From: Corticium candelabrum
Taxonomy: Eukaryota > Porifera > Homoscleromorpha > Homosclerophorida > Plakinidae
DNA: 64,000 bases
Assembly: GCF_963422355.1 (NCBI RefSeq)
Contig: NC_085095.1
Location: 4,527,107-4,591,106, forward strand
Reading direction: 5' to 3'
In this document: piece by piece, positions 39,001-47,981 of the stretch
Layout of the letters: every line of letters begins with the position of its first letter
How positions within the stretch are numbered: the stretch's first letter is position 1
Notes under the pieces: generated by a model
What the model was told of the DNA's origin: nothing
Database searches by the model: none
The model's input: the letters and a program-made list of their open reading frames with translations, nothing else
Made by a program: the position numbers and the translations under genes

Positions 39001-39261
39001 CAAGAAATAGTCATCAGTCCAGAGAGAAAACGCCGGTGACTCTTTTGCGGCTCCTTTCACTAATAGCGGCCTAGATCTCCTAGTATAACTCATATGGAAT
39101 GTTTCTGGATCAGGAAAATGGGAAAGTGTGGTGACCGGATGTTGAGGACCTTGAGATCCAAGAGGTTGAAGATGACCCCGTAGCGTCGTTGGGTCTACGT
39201 ACGACTGTCCAGCAAAGAACGAAATTCGAGTGAGGAACACCAGTGATGCCAACAGCTGCAT
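8080..39261 (-). CDS. J1: ER-targeted JmjC/cupin-8 oxygenase with EF-hand, 10 exons
   Basis: Exons on the minus strand: 39261-38846, 34229-34166, 34099-33974, 33904-33855, 33794-33702, 33645-33439, 33373-33301, 33248-33186, 33120-33049, 8217-8080. All nine introns are GT-AG and the 1302 bases read as 433 residues plus stop. Residues 1-18 look like a signal peptide. The JmjC domain follows: iron ligands H174 and D176 (LHND), a lysine at 189 spaced as the 2-oxoglutarate-binding Lys214 of FIH is from its Asp201, and the second histidine at 252 (KWYHQVRS). An EF-hand loop DVDLDSLITEED occupies 370-381, and the protein ends KHEL, a KDEL-like tail. Family knowledge suggests an Fe(II)/2-oxoglutarate hydroxylase; lumenal location and calcium binding are inference. 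Substrate unknown. Confidence 0.8.
8297..9469 (+). pseudogene. LINE copy 1, N-terminal region
   Basis: The frame contains a basic tryptophan-rich block (KWTLQINRDVMFCYYHVLL, then 'LWCERNP' and 'ELEKIKREAAQ') that resembles the Myb/trihelix-like DNA-binding region found at the N-terminus of related elements. It runs off frame at 9470 because 22 bases present in copy 2 (after 13773) are missing near 9434. Confidence 0.75.
9750..11243 (+). pseudogene. LINE copy 1, reverse transcriptase region
   Basis: Reverse-transcriptase boxes are clear: 'WIDYQKAYDSVPHSWLL' (motif A), 'GIFQGDSLLPLLFCMAL' (motif B) and LLYMDDLKLYG (catalytic YMDD, near 10805). A TGA at 10113-10115 replaces the TGG of copy 2 and splits the frame, and single-base losses near 11195 shift the frame again. 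Confidence 0.85.
11203..12393 (+). pseudogene. LINE copy 1, finger and endonuclease region
   Basis: The CCHC finger is present as CRMC...HIVEGC (about 11827-11880). The endonuclease has lost four codons near 12077: copy 2 reads KANRPDICLRS, copy 1 reads KANCLRN, so the conserved R-P-D is gone. A frameshift near 12229 scrambles the C-terminus. Confidence 0.85.
12487..12700 (+). mobile_element. tRNA-derived SINE copy e (5'-truncated) with (TAA)n tail
   Basis: Matches the 3' half of the complete SINE at 26583-26998, including 'agtcattgatc', 'gggtaaagaccccact' and 'cccatcatgga'. The tail is a clean (TAA)n run (12665-12700), and LINE copy 2 starts at the next base. Confidence 0.75.
12833..14283 (+). 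pseudogene. LINE copy 2, N-terminal region
   Basis: Carries the Myb-like block (RKWTRQMNRKVMFCYYHVLL at about 12935-12990, then 'LWCERNP' and 'LADQKPYLLT'). The middle part is serine- and acid-rich with no known motif. A frame change near 13975 joins it to a basic stretch (KVERTRRLEKNRKRLRQNG) that precedes the reverse transcriptase. The frame ends at a TGA at 14281-14283. Confidence 0.8.
14284..15246 (+). pseudogene. LINE copy 2, reverse transcriptase
   Basis: Contains 'NWKSPGPDKV', 'YRPITCLSVFYKTLTSVI', 'VDYQKAYDSVPHSWLL', 'GIFQGDSLSPLLFCMAL' and LLYMDDLKLYG in the order expected for a non-LTR reverse transcriptase, with the YMDD aspartates intact. The frame ends prematurely because of the 'ttcc' insertion near 15237. 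Confidence 0.9.
15240..16759 (+). pseudogene. LINE copy 2, RT thumb, CCHC finger, RLE endonuclease
   Basis: The thumb region includes LSMHGVHYPAADVDRLYAP and 'GGRGLQQIESTYQSC'. The finger is CRMC...HIVAGC (about 16188-16245). The endonuclease retains R-P-D (near 16440), then 'LLIDISCPADGNIGKK' and 'KLAKYSDLRVEISRMW', the spacing expected for a PD-(D/E)XK nuclease of the R2 group. This segment is uninterrupted to its stop at 16757-16759. Confidence 0.85.
16859..17208 (+). mobile_element. SINE copy a, left part (split by MULE B)
   Basis: Begins with a tRNA-like head: 'aacctagtggttagag' fits a pol III A box and 'gggtttaatcccggg' a B box. The body matches 26640-26930. The copy stops at 17208 where MULE B is inserted; the rest resumes at 22126-22198, giving a complete SINE of about 412 bases. 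Confidence 0.85.
17200..17208 (+). other. Left 9-bp target-site duplication of MULE B
   Basis: The sequence CCGGGTTGG is repeated at 22126-22134. Both copies lie within the SINE, whose uninterrupted form has it once. Confidence 0.9.
17209..19245 (+). repeat. MULE B left inverted arm
   Basis: Contains a (GT)n run at 18248-18312 and (CTGT)n runs near 19042-19066 and 19207-19242. Its complement is 20065-22125. Translated frames in the two arms differ at single residues only, which points to identity above about 98 percent by eye. Confidence 0.85.
19246..20064. repeat. MULE B central spacer with extra inverted (CAGA)n units
   Basis: Holds two more (CAGA)n tracts (about 19553-19590 and 19778-19821). 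The segment 19590-19720 is a diverged copy of the inner arm sequence in the orientation of the right arm. No gene is recognised. Confidence 0.6.
20065..22125 (-). repeat. MULE B right inverted arm
   Basis: Reverse complement of the left arm, with (CA)n at 21014-21088 and (CAGA)n at about 20064-20120. Differences from the left arm are mainly microsatellite length. Confidence 0.85.
22126..22198 (+). mobile_element. SINE copy a, right part
   Basis: Starts with the second CCGGGTTGG and continues with the SINE 3' end: 'tgggcacccagttgaggg', 'taaagaccccacttacc', then 'aatgacgacatgataa'. Confidence 0.85.
22199..22580 (+). mobile_element. SINE copy b, diverged
   Basis: Follows the tail of copy a directly. 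Its head has a B-box-like 'ggggttcaaacccc'. Body and 3' end follow the family with more substitutions and end 'gaggcataatgacacacc'. Confidence 0.75.
22680..23770. repeat. Satellite-like patch, about 255-325-base irregular units
   Basis: The box 'ttttccagctcacaa' recurs at about 23087, 23342 and 23666, each time followed by variants of 'gtctggttgtttgtgcagc'. Other shared boxes are 'ttacaaatgtag', 'gagcaaaacaa' and 'gtgataaagtaa'. No gene is recognised. Confidence 0.6.
23951..24325 (+). mobile_element. SINE copy c, lacking a clear tRNA head
   Basis: Aligns with the family from 'aatgaaacgagtct' to the end 'gggtaatcacgacataac'. LINE copy 3 begins directly after its tail. Confidence 0.75.
24326..26577 (+). 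mobile_element. Non-LTR retrotransposon copy 3 (5'-truncated, split by a solo LTR)
   Basis: Begins within the reverse transcriptase near motif B and runs to the family 3' end 'ctggttgagcaagac'. It has stops at about 24494 and 24856 and several indels, and the YMDD box reads YMDN (near 24457). The endonuclease lacks a clean frame. A solo LTR interrupts it at 25970-26422. Confidence 0.85.
25970..26422. mobile_element. Solo LTR, 453 bp, TG...CA, TSD TACAG
   Basis: The insert starts TGTTGCG and ends CGTGACA, and is flanked by TACAG at 25965-25969 and 26423-26427. Removing it with one copy of TACAG restores LINE copy 3. The 5-base duplication and TGT/ACA ends are those of an LTR retrotransposon. 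It has a TATA-like 'actatatatgaa' near 26050 and a long (CTCTCCTCTTT)n-like pyrimidine run at 26210-26300. No internal element of this LTR occurs here. Confidence 0.75.
26583..26998 (+). mobile_element. SINE copy d, complete, about 416 bp
   Basis: A tRNA-derived head with A box 'tagcctagtggttagag' and B box 'gggttccatctcggg', a body of unknown origin, a 3' part containing 'gggtaaagaccc', and a tail 'gtgacgacaataata'. It directly follows the 3' end of LINE copy 3. Confidence 0.8.
27425..28300 (+). pseudogene. RT-element polymerase fragment
   Basis: A 291-residue frame covering RT motifs B and C and the following thumb-like region. Motif A lies upstream in another frame (27270-27430), so a frameshift separates A from B. 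Downstream the frame ends at 28300 but homologous-looking coding continues to 28524 in other frames. Confidence 0.7.
28674..29452 (+). pseudogene. gypsy 3 gag with CCHC knuckle
   Basis: Starts MTDRLKLPQLFN and continues in shifted frames through 'KPFDAFYSNLLELVETYGY' and 'ICDQIVINIQSDAIQEKLV', typical of gypsy gag. The knuckle CSYCRKPNHSSEVC (near 29340-29382) fits C-x2-C-x4-H-x4-C. Confidence 0.75.
29560..30620 (+). pseudogene. gypsy 3 truncated pol
   Basis: Protease-like 'KENAQALLGLPS' is followed by the RT entry 'ATEWVSPIVLVTKPETNK' and 'YYTTLDATNGFLHLVLDKQ', ending at 'FGICSAPEVFHKTITYS' (30420). After that the reading jumps to a C-terminal tail ending near 30615 (SRPPRYLSENYNL). A run of 18 C at about 30075-30092 breaks the frame and may also be a sequencing artefact. 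Confidence 0.75.
31150..31604. other. No recognisable feature
   Basis: AT-rich DNA between the RT element and LINE copy 4. No coding, tandem or terminal repeat structure was found. Confidence 0.5.
31605..32860 (+). mobile_element. Non-LTR retrotransposon copy 4 (5'-truncated, most decayed)
   Basis: Aligns with the family from the 'ctctctatgca' box of the RT thumb to the 3' end 'ctagttgaacacgac'. Stops and indels occur throughout. It is about 190 bases 3' of J1 exon 9 in J1's orientation, within the last intron. Confidence 0.8.
32861..33048. repeat. AT-rich DNA with (TAA)n-like run
   Basis: Contains 'aataataataaataacaat' and related runs at 32986-33022, the same class of sequence in which the non-LTR elements of this window sit. 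Confidence 0.5.
33049..34229 (-). CDS. J1 exons 2-9, JmjC core and EF-hand
   Basis: Eight exons separated by introns of 52-69 bases, all GT-AG. An apparent TAG stop after exon 6 (33435-33437) is removed by the donor 'aa|gtagtc' at 33438; the join gives VDIKNYFHSLM, aligned with ADMRHYFRDLV in J2. Exons 3 and 6 carry the metal ligands, exon 5 reads 'GDCLYIPYKW', and exon 9 carries the EF-hand loop. The equal exon lengths in J2 decide the choice of splice sites. Confidence 0.85.
34425..37885. repeat. Three copies of a 1.2-kb repeat in J1 intron 1
   Basis: Copy A is about 34427-35637, copy B about 36345-37552, and copy C (partial) about 37553-37880. Shared landmarks are 'caatatttc', 'atctctttgctctgga', 'agcttgctcagataac', 'gggcagagtactgtagtg', 'gaactggaatgtgctaatt' and 'gtgtaggttgga'. 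B and C are in direct tandem; A and B are separated by about 700 unrelated bases (35640-36340). No coding potential or terminal repeats are seen. Confidence 0.7.
38109..38227. mobile_element. 119-bp MITE with TA duplication
   Basis: Starts TGATTAGCGTGCTAGATG and ends with the near complement ATATAGCACGCTAATCA. The inverted repeat covers about 29 bases with mismatches. TA flanks both sides (38107-38108, 38228-38229), as for Tc1/mariner-type MITEs. Confidence 0.6.
38846..39261 (-). CDS. J1 exon 1 with signal peptide
   Basis: The start was set at the ATG at 39261-39259 because it is followed by a hydrophobic run (MQLLASLVFLTRISFFAG) and because a longer open frame upstream runs into MULE C. The exon then reads the JmjC entry region (RPLLVKGAAKESPAF, WTDDYFLTREES), homologous to the J2 exon at 63825-64000. 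The donor is 'at|gtgaga' in phase 2, and exon 2 completes the codon. Confidence 0.8.
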
Positions 39262-39322
39262 TATTTCACTCCCACTAAACCTCGAATTTCCAAACAAAAC
39301 ACTCGCCGCGCCGTATGACCCT

Positions 39323-40440
<1,118 letters not shown>

Positions 40441-41200
40441 ATGGTGTAAGGAAGTTGAAATAGAGTATTTGTACAGGGGAGAAGTCTAATAGAAGGCCTA
40501 TCAGACAGGTGCCAACTGGTTCTTCTAAAGGCAGGAAAGTCTTAGAGACTTAGCCAAAGTCAGGGGTAACGGCATACTTAATACTTAAATGTTACATGGA
40601 ACTTAAATGCTGTTAGAATGGCTTTCATTGGCAGCTTAATTTTTTTGTACAGTCTGAATTGGCTTTAGAATTCTCATGATATTATATGTTTGCAGCCAAT
40701 GACTAGGAACCTTACATTTGCTTACTTTTACAGATAGTTGTATAGCCATCAGTCAAAGTGAAATTTGTTATGTTAATTAATTAATGGTGAACTCTACCTT
40801 GGACTTTGAACAATTTCTAAATGTGTTATTAAAAGAACCTATTTTTACGTGTTGTTCTTACATGTTCAATTTCCTTACATGCTTTGCTGACGGAGAATTA
40901 GGCAAAGTATTCCTTGTACAATGGTTTTCTAAGACAAATAGTCTGCACAGTCGTTTTGACTAAAACTAATTTACTTACTTTTGCAAGAGCACAAACAAGA
41001 AAGAAATCATGCAATAAGGCAAACATTAGTAAAGTTTGTGAGTCACTGCTTTACTCAAATCAAAAATGCACAACTACCTGATGTAAACAAAATGAAGTTA
41101 GAACAAGTAACTGTGTAATCAATTTAGACAAGAATCAAACAAGAGGAGGCAAACAATTATTGTGTGCTAGAGCACCACACTTTGCTTGATACCGGCCATT
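40441..41200. other. MULE C interior, non-coding
   Basis: AT-rich sequence between left terminal repeat and transposase 3' end. Nothing recognisable. Confidence 0.5.
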
Positions 41201-42611
41201 TTAGCAAGCGTTCTGTCTCCTATTATCAATACTTGTTTGAAGACTGTGAACTCTTTTTGACCGGAGCTTTCTTTTTGGTACAGTGTGACGACATAAGTTT
41301 TTCATGTTGGTATTGTTTGATTTTCTCTGCATTAATGATGGACGACCAGCCTTAAGAGGTTTTCCTCCACACTTTTTAATGGCTCGTCTGCTTACAGTTG
41401 TTGGTTGTACTGTAATGGTGCATTTGTTGCTTCTGATTTTACGTCCGTGTCCCTTTCCAAAGTTGTGCTGAGCAGATATTAACAATGGCTTTGTGTAAGA
41501 TTTCTTTTTGCCATCAGCACCTCTACTTTTTTTGTGCTGGCTGCAAAATTCTCGTATAGCTGTTGTAAATACAGTGTCCCTACTTGCCAATCCTTTCTTA
41601 ATGTCTGTCATGACGTATGTCAAATCTGTTAGAGTGTCTTCAAAAATTGCTAGAGGTGGTGTGGCTCTGATGCTGCTGTGGGTCTTCACTTGCATGATCA
41701 GATTCTGGTGATGCAGGTTCATAGTCAATAGTTGTTTTTTGGTCTTCAATTTCTGTGTGTTGAGAGCTTGGAAATGTTTCGGTTCTTTTACTCCACTCTG
41801 GTTGCATTCCTAGATCTTTCACATAGGTGTCTTCTTCTTTCTGGTGCAGATGTCTGTAGAATGCAACTGGTAGTGCTGCCTCTCCGATTGCTATTTTGGC
41901 ATACAGTTGGCGCCACATACTGATGATGTTGGTATTTTATTTAAAGAGTGGCGTTTGTATTTTAATGAAGCTGCCAGCTGATGTCCACATGGCTGACCGT
42001 TTCTTCCTCGTGGACAGGTACAAGTTCCTACAGTCAAATCCACTTTTCATGTTTGTTGATTGTCTGTCCTACTTTGAACGTGAAATACGTCATCTGAGTC
42101 AGTGGCTTGGATGATATGAGATGAAGCTGTATCTGCTGTGCTACCTGAAATGGTAAATTGAAGAGCAACGAAGTTGTCAAGACGATTGTTAGCCAGAGAA
42201 AGCAAACGCTGTTTGTAGTAGAGATCCATTGTTGTTGTAACAAATTGGAACATCTGGATACTGTTGTAGGCCTTCAGTCGATCAAATACTATATCTTTGG
42301 TAATGTGAATTGCTGCCTCGGAGTAGATATTTGTGTTGTTTCCTCAAGTTATAAAATCTTTTCTAAGGCTAACACACCATTCTTCACGCCTTTCCCAATA
42401 GCACTGCAACCTGTTTTGAAACTTTAATGTTTTGCTGAACTTTTACATTACTGTCAATTCTTTGTTTAGCAGCAAGCAACTTTTCAGAAGAATCTGCGAA
42501 TAACAGCTCCTTTACCATGCTCATAGACAATAGTCTGTCATTACCAGCAACGCCTGACGTTGAATTCCATAGCCACTGCCAAGTGCTCTGCAAAAAATGA
42601 AAGGCACACAA
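41201..42611 (-). pseudogene. MULE C transposase, C-terminal half with SWIM finger
   Basis: Read on the minus strand the order is 'CAFHFLQSTWQWLW' (near 42600; the C-x-x-H and WxWLW boxes that follow the catalytic region in MULE transposases), then 'REEWCVSLRKDF' and 'ITKDIVFDRLKAYNS', then the SWIM finger CTCPRGRNGQPCGHQ (41978-42022), then 'YAKIAIGEAALPVAFYRHL', ending with HSLQTSIDNRRQNAC at 41201. Known breaks: a frame change near 42385-42430, a TGA just before the finger (about 42047), a frame change near 41900 and another near 41640-41700. No catalytic DDE region is recognised upstream, so the gene is 5'-incomplete as well as broken. Confidence 0.75.
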
Positions 42612-43229
42612 AAACAGTTTAGTAACAATTTAGTAACAGTAATAATTAATCCTCATAATTGAGCTACAGCCACCTTTGTTAGCATTGCAAATGCTCCTTG
42701 ACATAATTGAGCATCTCAAGTCATACATCCATTTCTGGCTTGTGTTGCCACAACACTTAATTAAAGAACTGCTTAACCAATCCCATGCTGTGCAAGGAAT
42801 GGGGAATTGTGGGGAAACTCTTGGCAAGCCTATCAGGAAGCTCCACATCTATTGCTTGCCAGCCAGCTCTCCTTCTTATGAAGATCAGTTCATAATGACT
42901 TAGAGAGTGGGTTCATTCTGAATACTCAAGGTAATCTGTGGCAATCAGTGGACAATGAGACAAGGAAAAGAGTCATGGTGTTGTCCTACATGGACTTCAA
43001 GAGCTGGATTAAACCTTAATTTATGTCTGATTATTCTTCTATTTATTCTTTTATGTTTACTCTTCTATGCATGGCTACCTATTTTTACTTGTTACGCTTA
43101 TGTATCTTGTCTTGCCTAGGGCACTGTACCTGTAGCGGTATGAATCAAAATATTATTATTGTTATTATTATTATTGAATGAATGAATGAATGATGAATGG
43201 TATATTTGATTATATTTGATTATTATTAT

Positions 43230-43377
43230 GTTGTGCTCAACCAGATCAGTCTGATTCATAAGGTCACTGGTAAGCACTGAAAGCAAACCCTGCCTCAGAG
43301 GTGCTTAGACCATCATGGCTGTCTAGACAGAAGACATGACTTTACGCTGGATCCGACTTGATCCAAGAAGCACTGTA
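43230..43377 (-). mobile_element. 3' fragment of the RLE-type LINE inside MULE C
   Basis: Complement of the last 150 bases of LINE copies 1-4, including 'aaccagatcagtctg' and 'gctgtctagacagaag'. It is flanked on the left by TTA/ATT runs (43148-43175, 43222-43229) and on the right by 43378-43414, also TTA-rich. Confidence 0.85.
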
Positions 43378-43414
43378 TTACTATTATTATTATTAATAAT
43401 AATATTATTACTAT

Positions 43415-44767
43415 TCAGGAGAGGTAATTACATTCACAGTGGGTGTATACTAAGGGAATACTACAGGCAGAGAATTAATCAGGAACGAATTATTTGGAGA
43501 AATACGGTACCTCATCAAACAGTCTGCTTGTGCTCATGTCTTGAACTTAATATACATTGTGGTATGTTAGCGAATTAAATGAATTCTCATTTAATTCAAT
43601 AGCTGTTGTCTACGTTTTGACTGCATCATGTGTATAGATGCTGATCTGCATCCTGTGAGAAAAGAAATAGCGACTGCTGCTGTTGCACATACACAATGGA
43701 AGTTGTCTATTACAAGTCACAAATTATAGATCTGACCACAACGTTATTATAATTATAGTTCTAACAAGAGTCAGATGACTCATGATTATTTGTGGACATC
43801 CAATGCATATGCAAGATAAGCAGTGACAAACATTTTATTGCTAAAGGCAATGTAATACTTTGTCAAAGTATAGTTATCTAAAGTCACATCTGAAGTCACA
43901 ACTGTCCTCTTGGTACAACTAGCAACTAAGACTACTTTCATCACTCCCATTTCTGTAGTAGTGCAGGTTTCACTGATCATGACTCCTTCTTCTAGTTAGA
44001 GCATGGCTTCAAATGAACTCATAACAAGTAGCAGACATCAACTCATTGTTAATTAATAATGTTGACAAAGAATTTCAGCCAAACAACTGTCAGCTGGCTG
44101 GCAACAGATCATTTTAGAAGTATTAAGGACCTGCATAATAATTGTGCTTTAATTCTACCATTTCTCTTACGGGTCATTTTGCCTCACCATGTTGATTTTG
44201 CTGTTGTCTCAAATACATGGTGTCTTTCAAGTGTCATCAACCTACAGTTGTATCATCAAAGTACACAGATTCAAGAGAGGCAAATGGTTATCACAAATAT
44301 CCATATTAAACATACCAGTAATGTGGCATAGCCAACAAAAGGCCAAACACCATGCTTGGCTACCTGGATTATTTCAGTACCAGGTGTAGCTTGATGGCCC
44401 AGGTAACACTCTCACATTTCTAAGTACAGCCACACATGTTAGATTCTGCCATAGCTGCCACATTAACATGCAGACTAACATATACCATACTTCACATGGC
44501 CATCAGTAATGGTCAGAACACCCAGAATGCAGCAAGCCAGACAGTTCTTGTCGACAACAACAGTCACAGACCTTGTCCACCCCAATAAAATACCAGTTAC
44601 TCAATATATACACTAGAATCAAATGAGGCAAAGATAGGAGTTTCTTGTCCAAGAAATTATCCTCTAGCTCATCATTGCTAGGACGATAGTAGTTCATGCA
44701 TAAATGTGTCTTGAATGTACCAATGCTATGAGATGACACTTTTCCAATTGAGTAAACAGCCATATGA
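43415..44767. other. MULE C interior without assigned gene
   Basis: The catalytic half of the transposase should lie here or in 42612-43200, but no DDE motif is readable in any frame. Probably decayed. Confidence 0.4.
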
Positions 44768-44852
<85 letters not shown>

Positions 44853-45833
44853 ACTAATTATATAACTCAGTTACTGTCATTCATGTCACCAACCATATAA
44901 CAACCAATGCCTAGTTTGAAATATAACGCCAGTTGCCAAAATGCATATCCAATGTATACACCTATAAGTGTCACAACACAATGACTGATACCATCAACTT
45001 AACTAAGAGTCATTAACTTAACTTAAATTAATTAACATAATTTAATTTAAACCAATGTTAGCTCTAAATATAGATTACCTCAATAATAGCTGTGTGACAA
45101 CCAGCAGTGTTATCAATATGTCGTCGTCGTCATCATCATATTCTATGCATTAGTAATTAGTATGTTGTTTACATTAAATGATCCGATTAGTAATGATTAT
45201 TAGAGTACATTATTTTGTGTACGTGTTTATCCAACTAGATAATGCTTAGTAAATATTGTGTACACACACATATCATATGCTGTTATTTTAATTGTATACT
45301 ACCCTATTAGAGTGTTTACCTGTTAATTAATCTTTTTAGTGACTTAGTGGTTGTGAAATAGAATTAAATTACCTGAGTACTTTGCACTTTTCTGCATATT
45401 ATTTAATTAATTGCACACAGGAAATAAATTTGCAATAAATAGTACATGATTTGATGTATGCAGTGCATGCAACAGTGTCAATATTGACGCATAAATCGCA
45501 CCCGGAAAAAGATTTTATGCAAACTGAAAATTTGCTTAACTGCGAAGAATAGTAATTATAAATGACTTTACCTGTCGCCTAATTTATTGAAGTTGATTTG
45601 TGCCGAGAAAACCACGTTCAGCAGACGACAAAAACTGAGGCCCCTTTCAATAAACGGCGCAGGTTACTGCTCGAAAGGTGCACAAAAAGACAGCAGTTCG
45701 TTTATGTCAAAATCGCGGTTGCAAGATGTCCATTGACTGCCGAGCCTCGTACTACCAGACCACTGCAAACCGCGAGGAAGTGCATACGAGAACAGCTAAA
45801 GCCACACCCACCGGGGCCCAAAAAAAATTTCGC
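44768..45833. repeat. MULE C right terminal inverted repeat
   Basis: Begins with a (CA)n tract (44770-44848). The rest mirrors 39323-40310 with very few differences, so the two ends were homogenised or inserted recently. Confidence 0.85.
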
Positions 45834-45987
45834 ATGACCCTTGTCACTCAAGGCCCGGATATCCGGGCTAAGAGTATAGTACAACCGTATTTTTATAAAA
45901 ATAAAAAAAGGTTTTGAGAAAATATGGGAAGCGCTACGTGGAATTGCATGGCAGCAGTTGACTGATACAAGGTGACTTTGCACATTT

Positions 45988-46302
45988 CTAGCTGTTGGGG
46001 CAGTGCAATTCTTCGGACAAGAACGAATCGTTTGGTGTGACTCTCGTCGTTGTAGCTGCTTCGAGTGAGGCGCTAGTCTGACTGACAAAAGTGAAATGTG
46101 AAGTGTGAAATGTGAAATGTGAAAGAATAAATCAGGTTTTTACTTGCCGATAGCTGGCTCCTGAGGCGCTTAGTGTCAGCGGTGATAGTCTGGCTACCAT
46201 TAGGAACGTTTCAAGTTGAGCGCTACGTGGGTCCAAGATCTCTGTAATGAGTTCTGAGAGATCCGGTTTGGATGCGTTGGATATTTTGGTATGGGCCGCC
46301 AT
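45988..46302 (-). CDS. Two-exon small protein gene, 82 residues, unknown function
   Basis: Exon 1 is 46302-46144 (53 codons), starting in the context AAAATGGCGGCC. The intron 46143-46078 is 66 bases with GTAAAA donor and CAG acceptor. Exon 2 is 46077-45988 (29 codons and TAG). The protein starts MAAHTKISNASKPDLSELI, continues 'TEILDPRSAQLETFLMVARL', and ends 'NDSFLSEELHCPNS'. It is mostly polar with one predicted helix (about residues 14-40), no signal peptide and no motif I recognise. Evidence is start context, intron size like that of J1 and J2, and phase-0 join; each exon alone is short, so an expression or homology test is needed. MULE C is inserted 146 bases past its stop. Confidence 0.5.
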
Positions 46303-46391
46303 TTTAGATTCTTCGCATCCCTACCTAAACTCACTGATACTCTATTAGCGCAGATACAAATGAAGCGATTCCTTTCCCCGATCTGGGTTTG

Positions 46392-46412
46392 CACGTGACG
46401 TCTCGTGACGTC
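46392..46412. promoter_or_regulatory. E-box plus two TGACGTC sites upstream of the small gene
   Basis: CACGTG overlaps the first TGACGTC (46396-46402); a second TGACGTC follows at 46406-46412, ten bases later, about one helical turn. This is about 90 bases upstream of the small gene's ATG in GC-rich DNA. CACGTG and TGACGTC are known bHLH and CREB/ATF core sites. Promoter function is inferred. Confidence 0.45.
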
Positions 46413-46431
46413 TATACTGCGCCGATTTTAA

Positions 46432-46554
46432 ATGGAGGCTCTAGGGCGAGGACTTGGGAGAGCGAAGCGACTGGTGGGCGGGAGCACCCAGCCCGCGGTA
46501 TACTGTAAACCACCCTTGCAGACGTTGCCAACAGGAGTTGAGACAAAGTCGTAG
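46432..46554 (+). other. Possible divergent short frame
   Basis: An ATG in good context (aaATGGag) opens a 40-codon frame starting MEALGRGLGRAKRL on the other side of the CRE-like sites. GTGGGC after 'cgactg' could be a donor. No second exon was identified, so this may be untranslated leader or nothing. Confidence 0.2.
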
Positions 46555-47825
46555 GGGGTAGCGGCGGCTTCTATTCTGTCTATGGTCGGTGGAAGGAGCA
46601 GTCGGCAACCCGTGTCTAGAGTGCTCACGTTAGCTATTTGCAGTCACGAGACTGGTTGGGGAAAGGTTTTGTTGCCAGTCTGCAGTCTTACAGCTTGAAT
46701 TTTCGGTTTGTGTGGCTGAGCGGCCGCGGTGTTCTTGCAAAAATCACTACTAAAAGTGTCGTCTTTAACAGAAATGTGGCGCTCCACGGGAATTTGCGAA
46801 GGGGTCGGGGACGTGCAACAGTGCACTGTCCATGACAGCCTGTCTGTTTGTCGGACGAAGCGACTGACCTGTAAGTACGCAAGTCTGGAGACGAGTTACA
46901 TGCTATACATCTTTGCTAAACAATGCGTTGTAGTAGCTGAGACGAGTGGATTGGGCTAAAACCTCAGTATGCAAAACATTATCACGTGACGAGATATGTG
47001 ACCACATGCACCTACCGGCCGAGGGTTTAGCACTGTAGTCCTTCTGTATTCATTTGGGTTCAGTTTCTTTACCCGCATAACGTTTCGTGTATCCTGGGTA
47101 GGACCTGCGTTAGCTAGATGTGCATGATTCTTGGTACAGTACTCTAAACGTTTATCCTGAGGCGCCGTTGCGCTAAGGTTAGATCAACAGTAGTGTGTCT
47201 GTAGACAGAAGACTGGACTGCTGGATGGCAGGCAATTGGAATGCGCTTATTGTTATCGCTGCATGGTGCTAATAGCCCGCCAGATGTCGACAATGTGTCC
47301 AGCCCCTTTCACTAGCAGTTGCCTCTGTAACCTAAGTCAGCACTCTAGTGCTTCTTCGTTAATCCTAAGCGTAGCGAGGATTAAAGTAGTCGTCTCACCG
47401 GAAGTGGCGCACTACCGACTCGACGGAAATACCGACTCGATGGATGGAAATACCGACTCGACGGAAACGACCATGTAAACAACTTTGGAATGTATAGCGT
47501 GCGTTCACTTGTACAGTGGCGTTCGTGTAATCTCGACATATGGTTGTTGGAGATTGTCGAGGCGGAGTCATGCAGGACCTTCAAATTTTGATTACTGATC
47601 ATAAGTTTCGAGTGTACCTTCAAGGTCCTAGCAAACGGAAGTTAACCTGCGACAAAGCGCCGCGCTAAAGTGATTTTACCGTTTGATGATAAGACTGCCC
47701 GTTCTCAGCCACCTGTCTAGACAAGAGCTTGGTCTATTAATTTGTGCGTGTTTGCAAGTACAGTACCGGTGCTTTCCAGTACATGTGCAGCAACTGTCTG
47801 GTGGTGTTGCGATTGGAGTACGTTC
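46555..47825. other. GC-richer unassigned region
   Basis: Between the small gene's promoter and gypsy 2. No gene is recognised. A short direct repeat 'taccgactcga' occurs three times at 47410-47460. Confidence 0.4.
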
Positions 47826-47981
47826 TGTAGAGTAATACGGGTCCTGGGGAGAGGCCCGGAGGTAGCGTGAGATCCTTCTTGAGTTGTGTTGTTGTTTACG
47901 CGTTGAGTTGTACGTTACTTAATATAACACTGTTACTCTAACCCAAAGTGCCAAAATCACTGGTGACAGGAGTGGGGTCCC

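Noticed and set aside
41164..42903. Plus-strand frames across the MULE C transposase
   Set aside because: Complement of the SWIM transposase; the minus strand has the conserved motifs.
46200..46394. 64-residue minus-strand frame
   Set aside because: It overlaps the small gene in another frame, lacks the good start context and has no donor consistent with a downstream exon.
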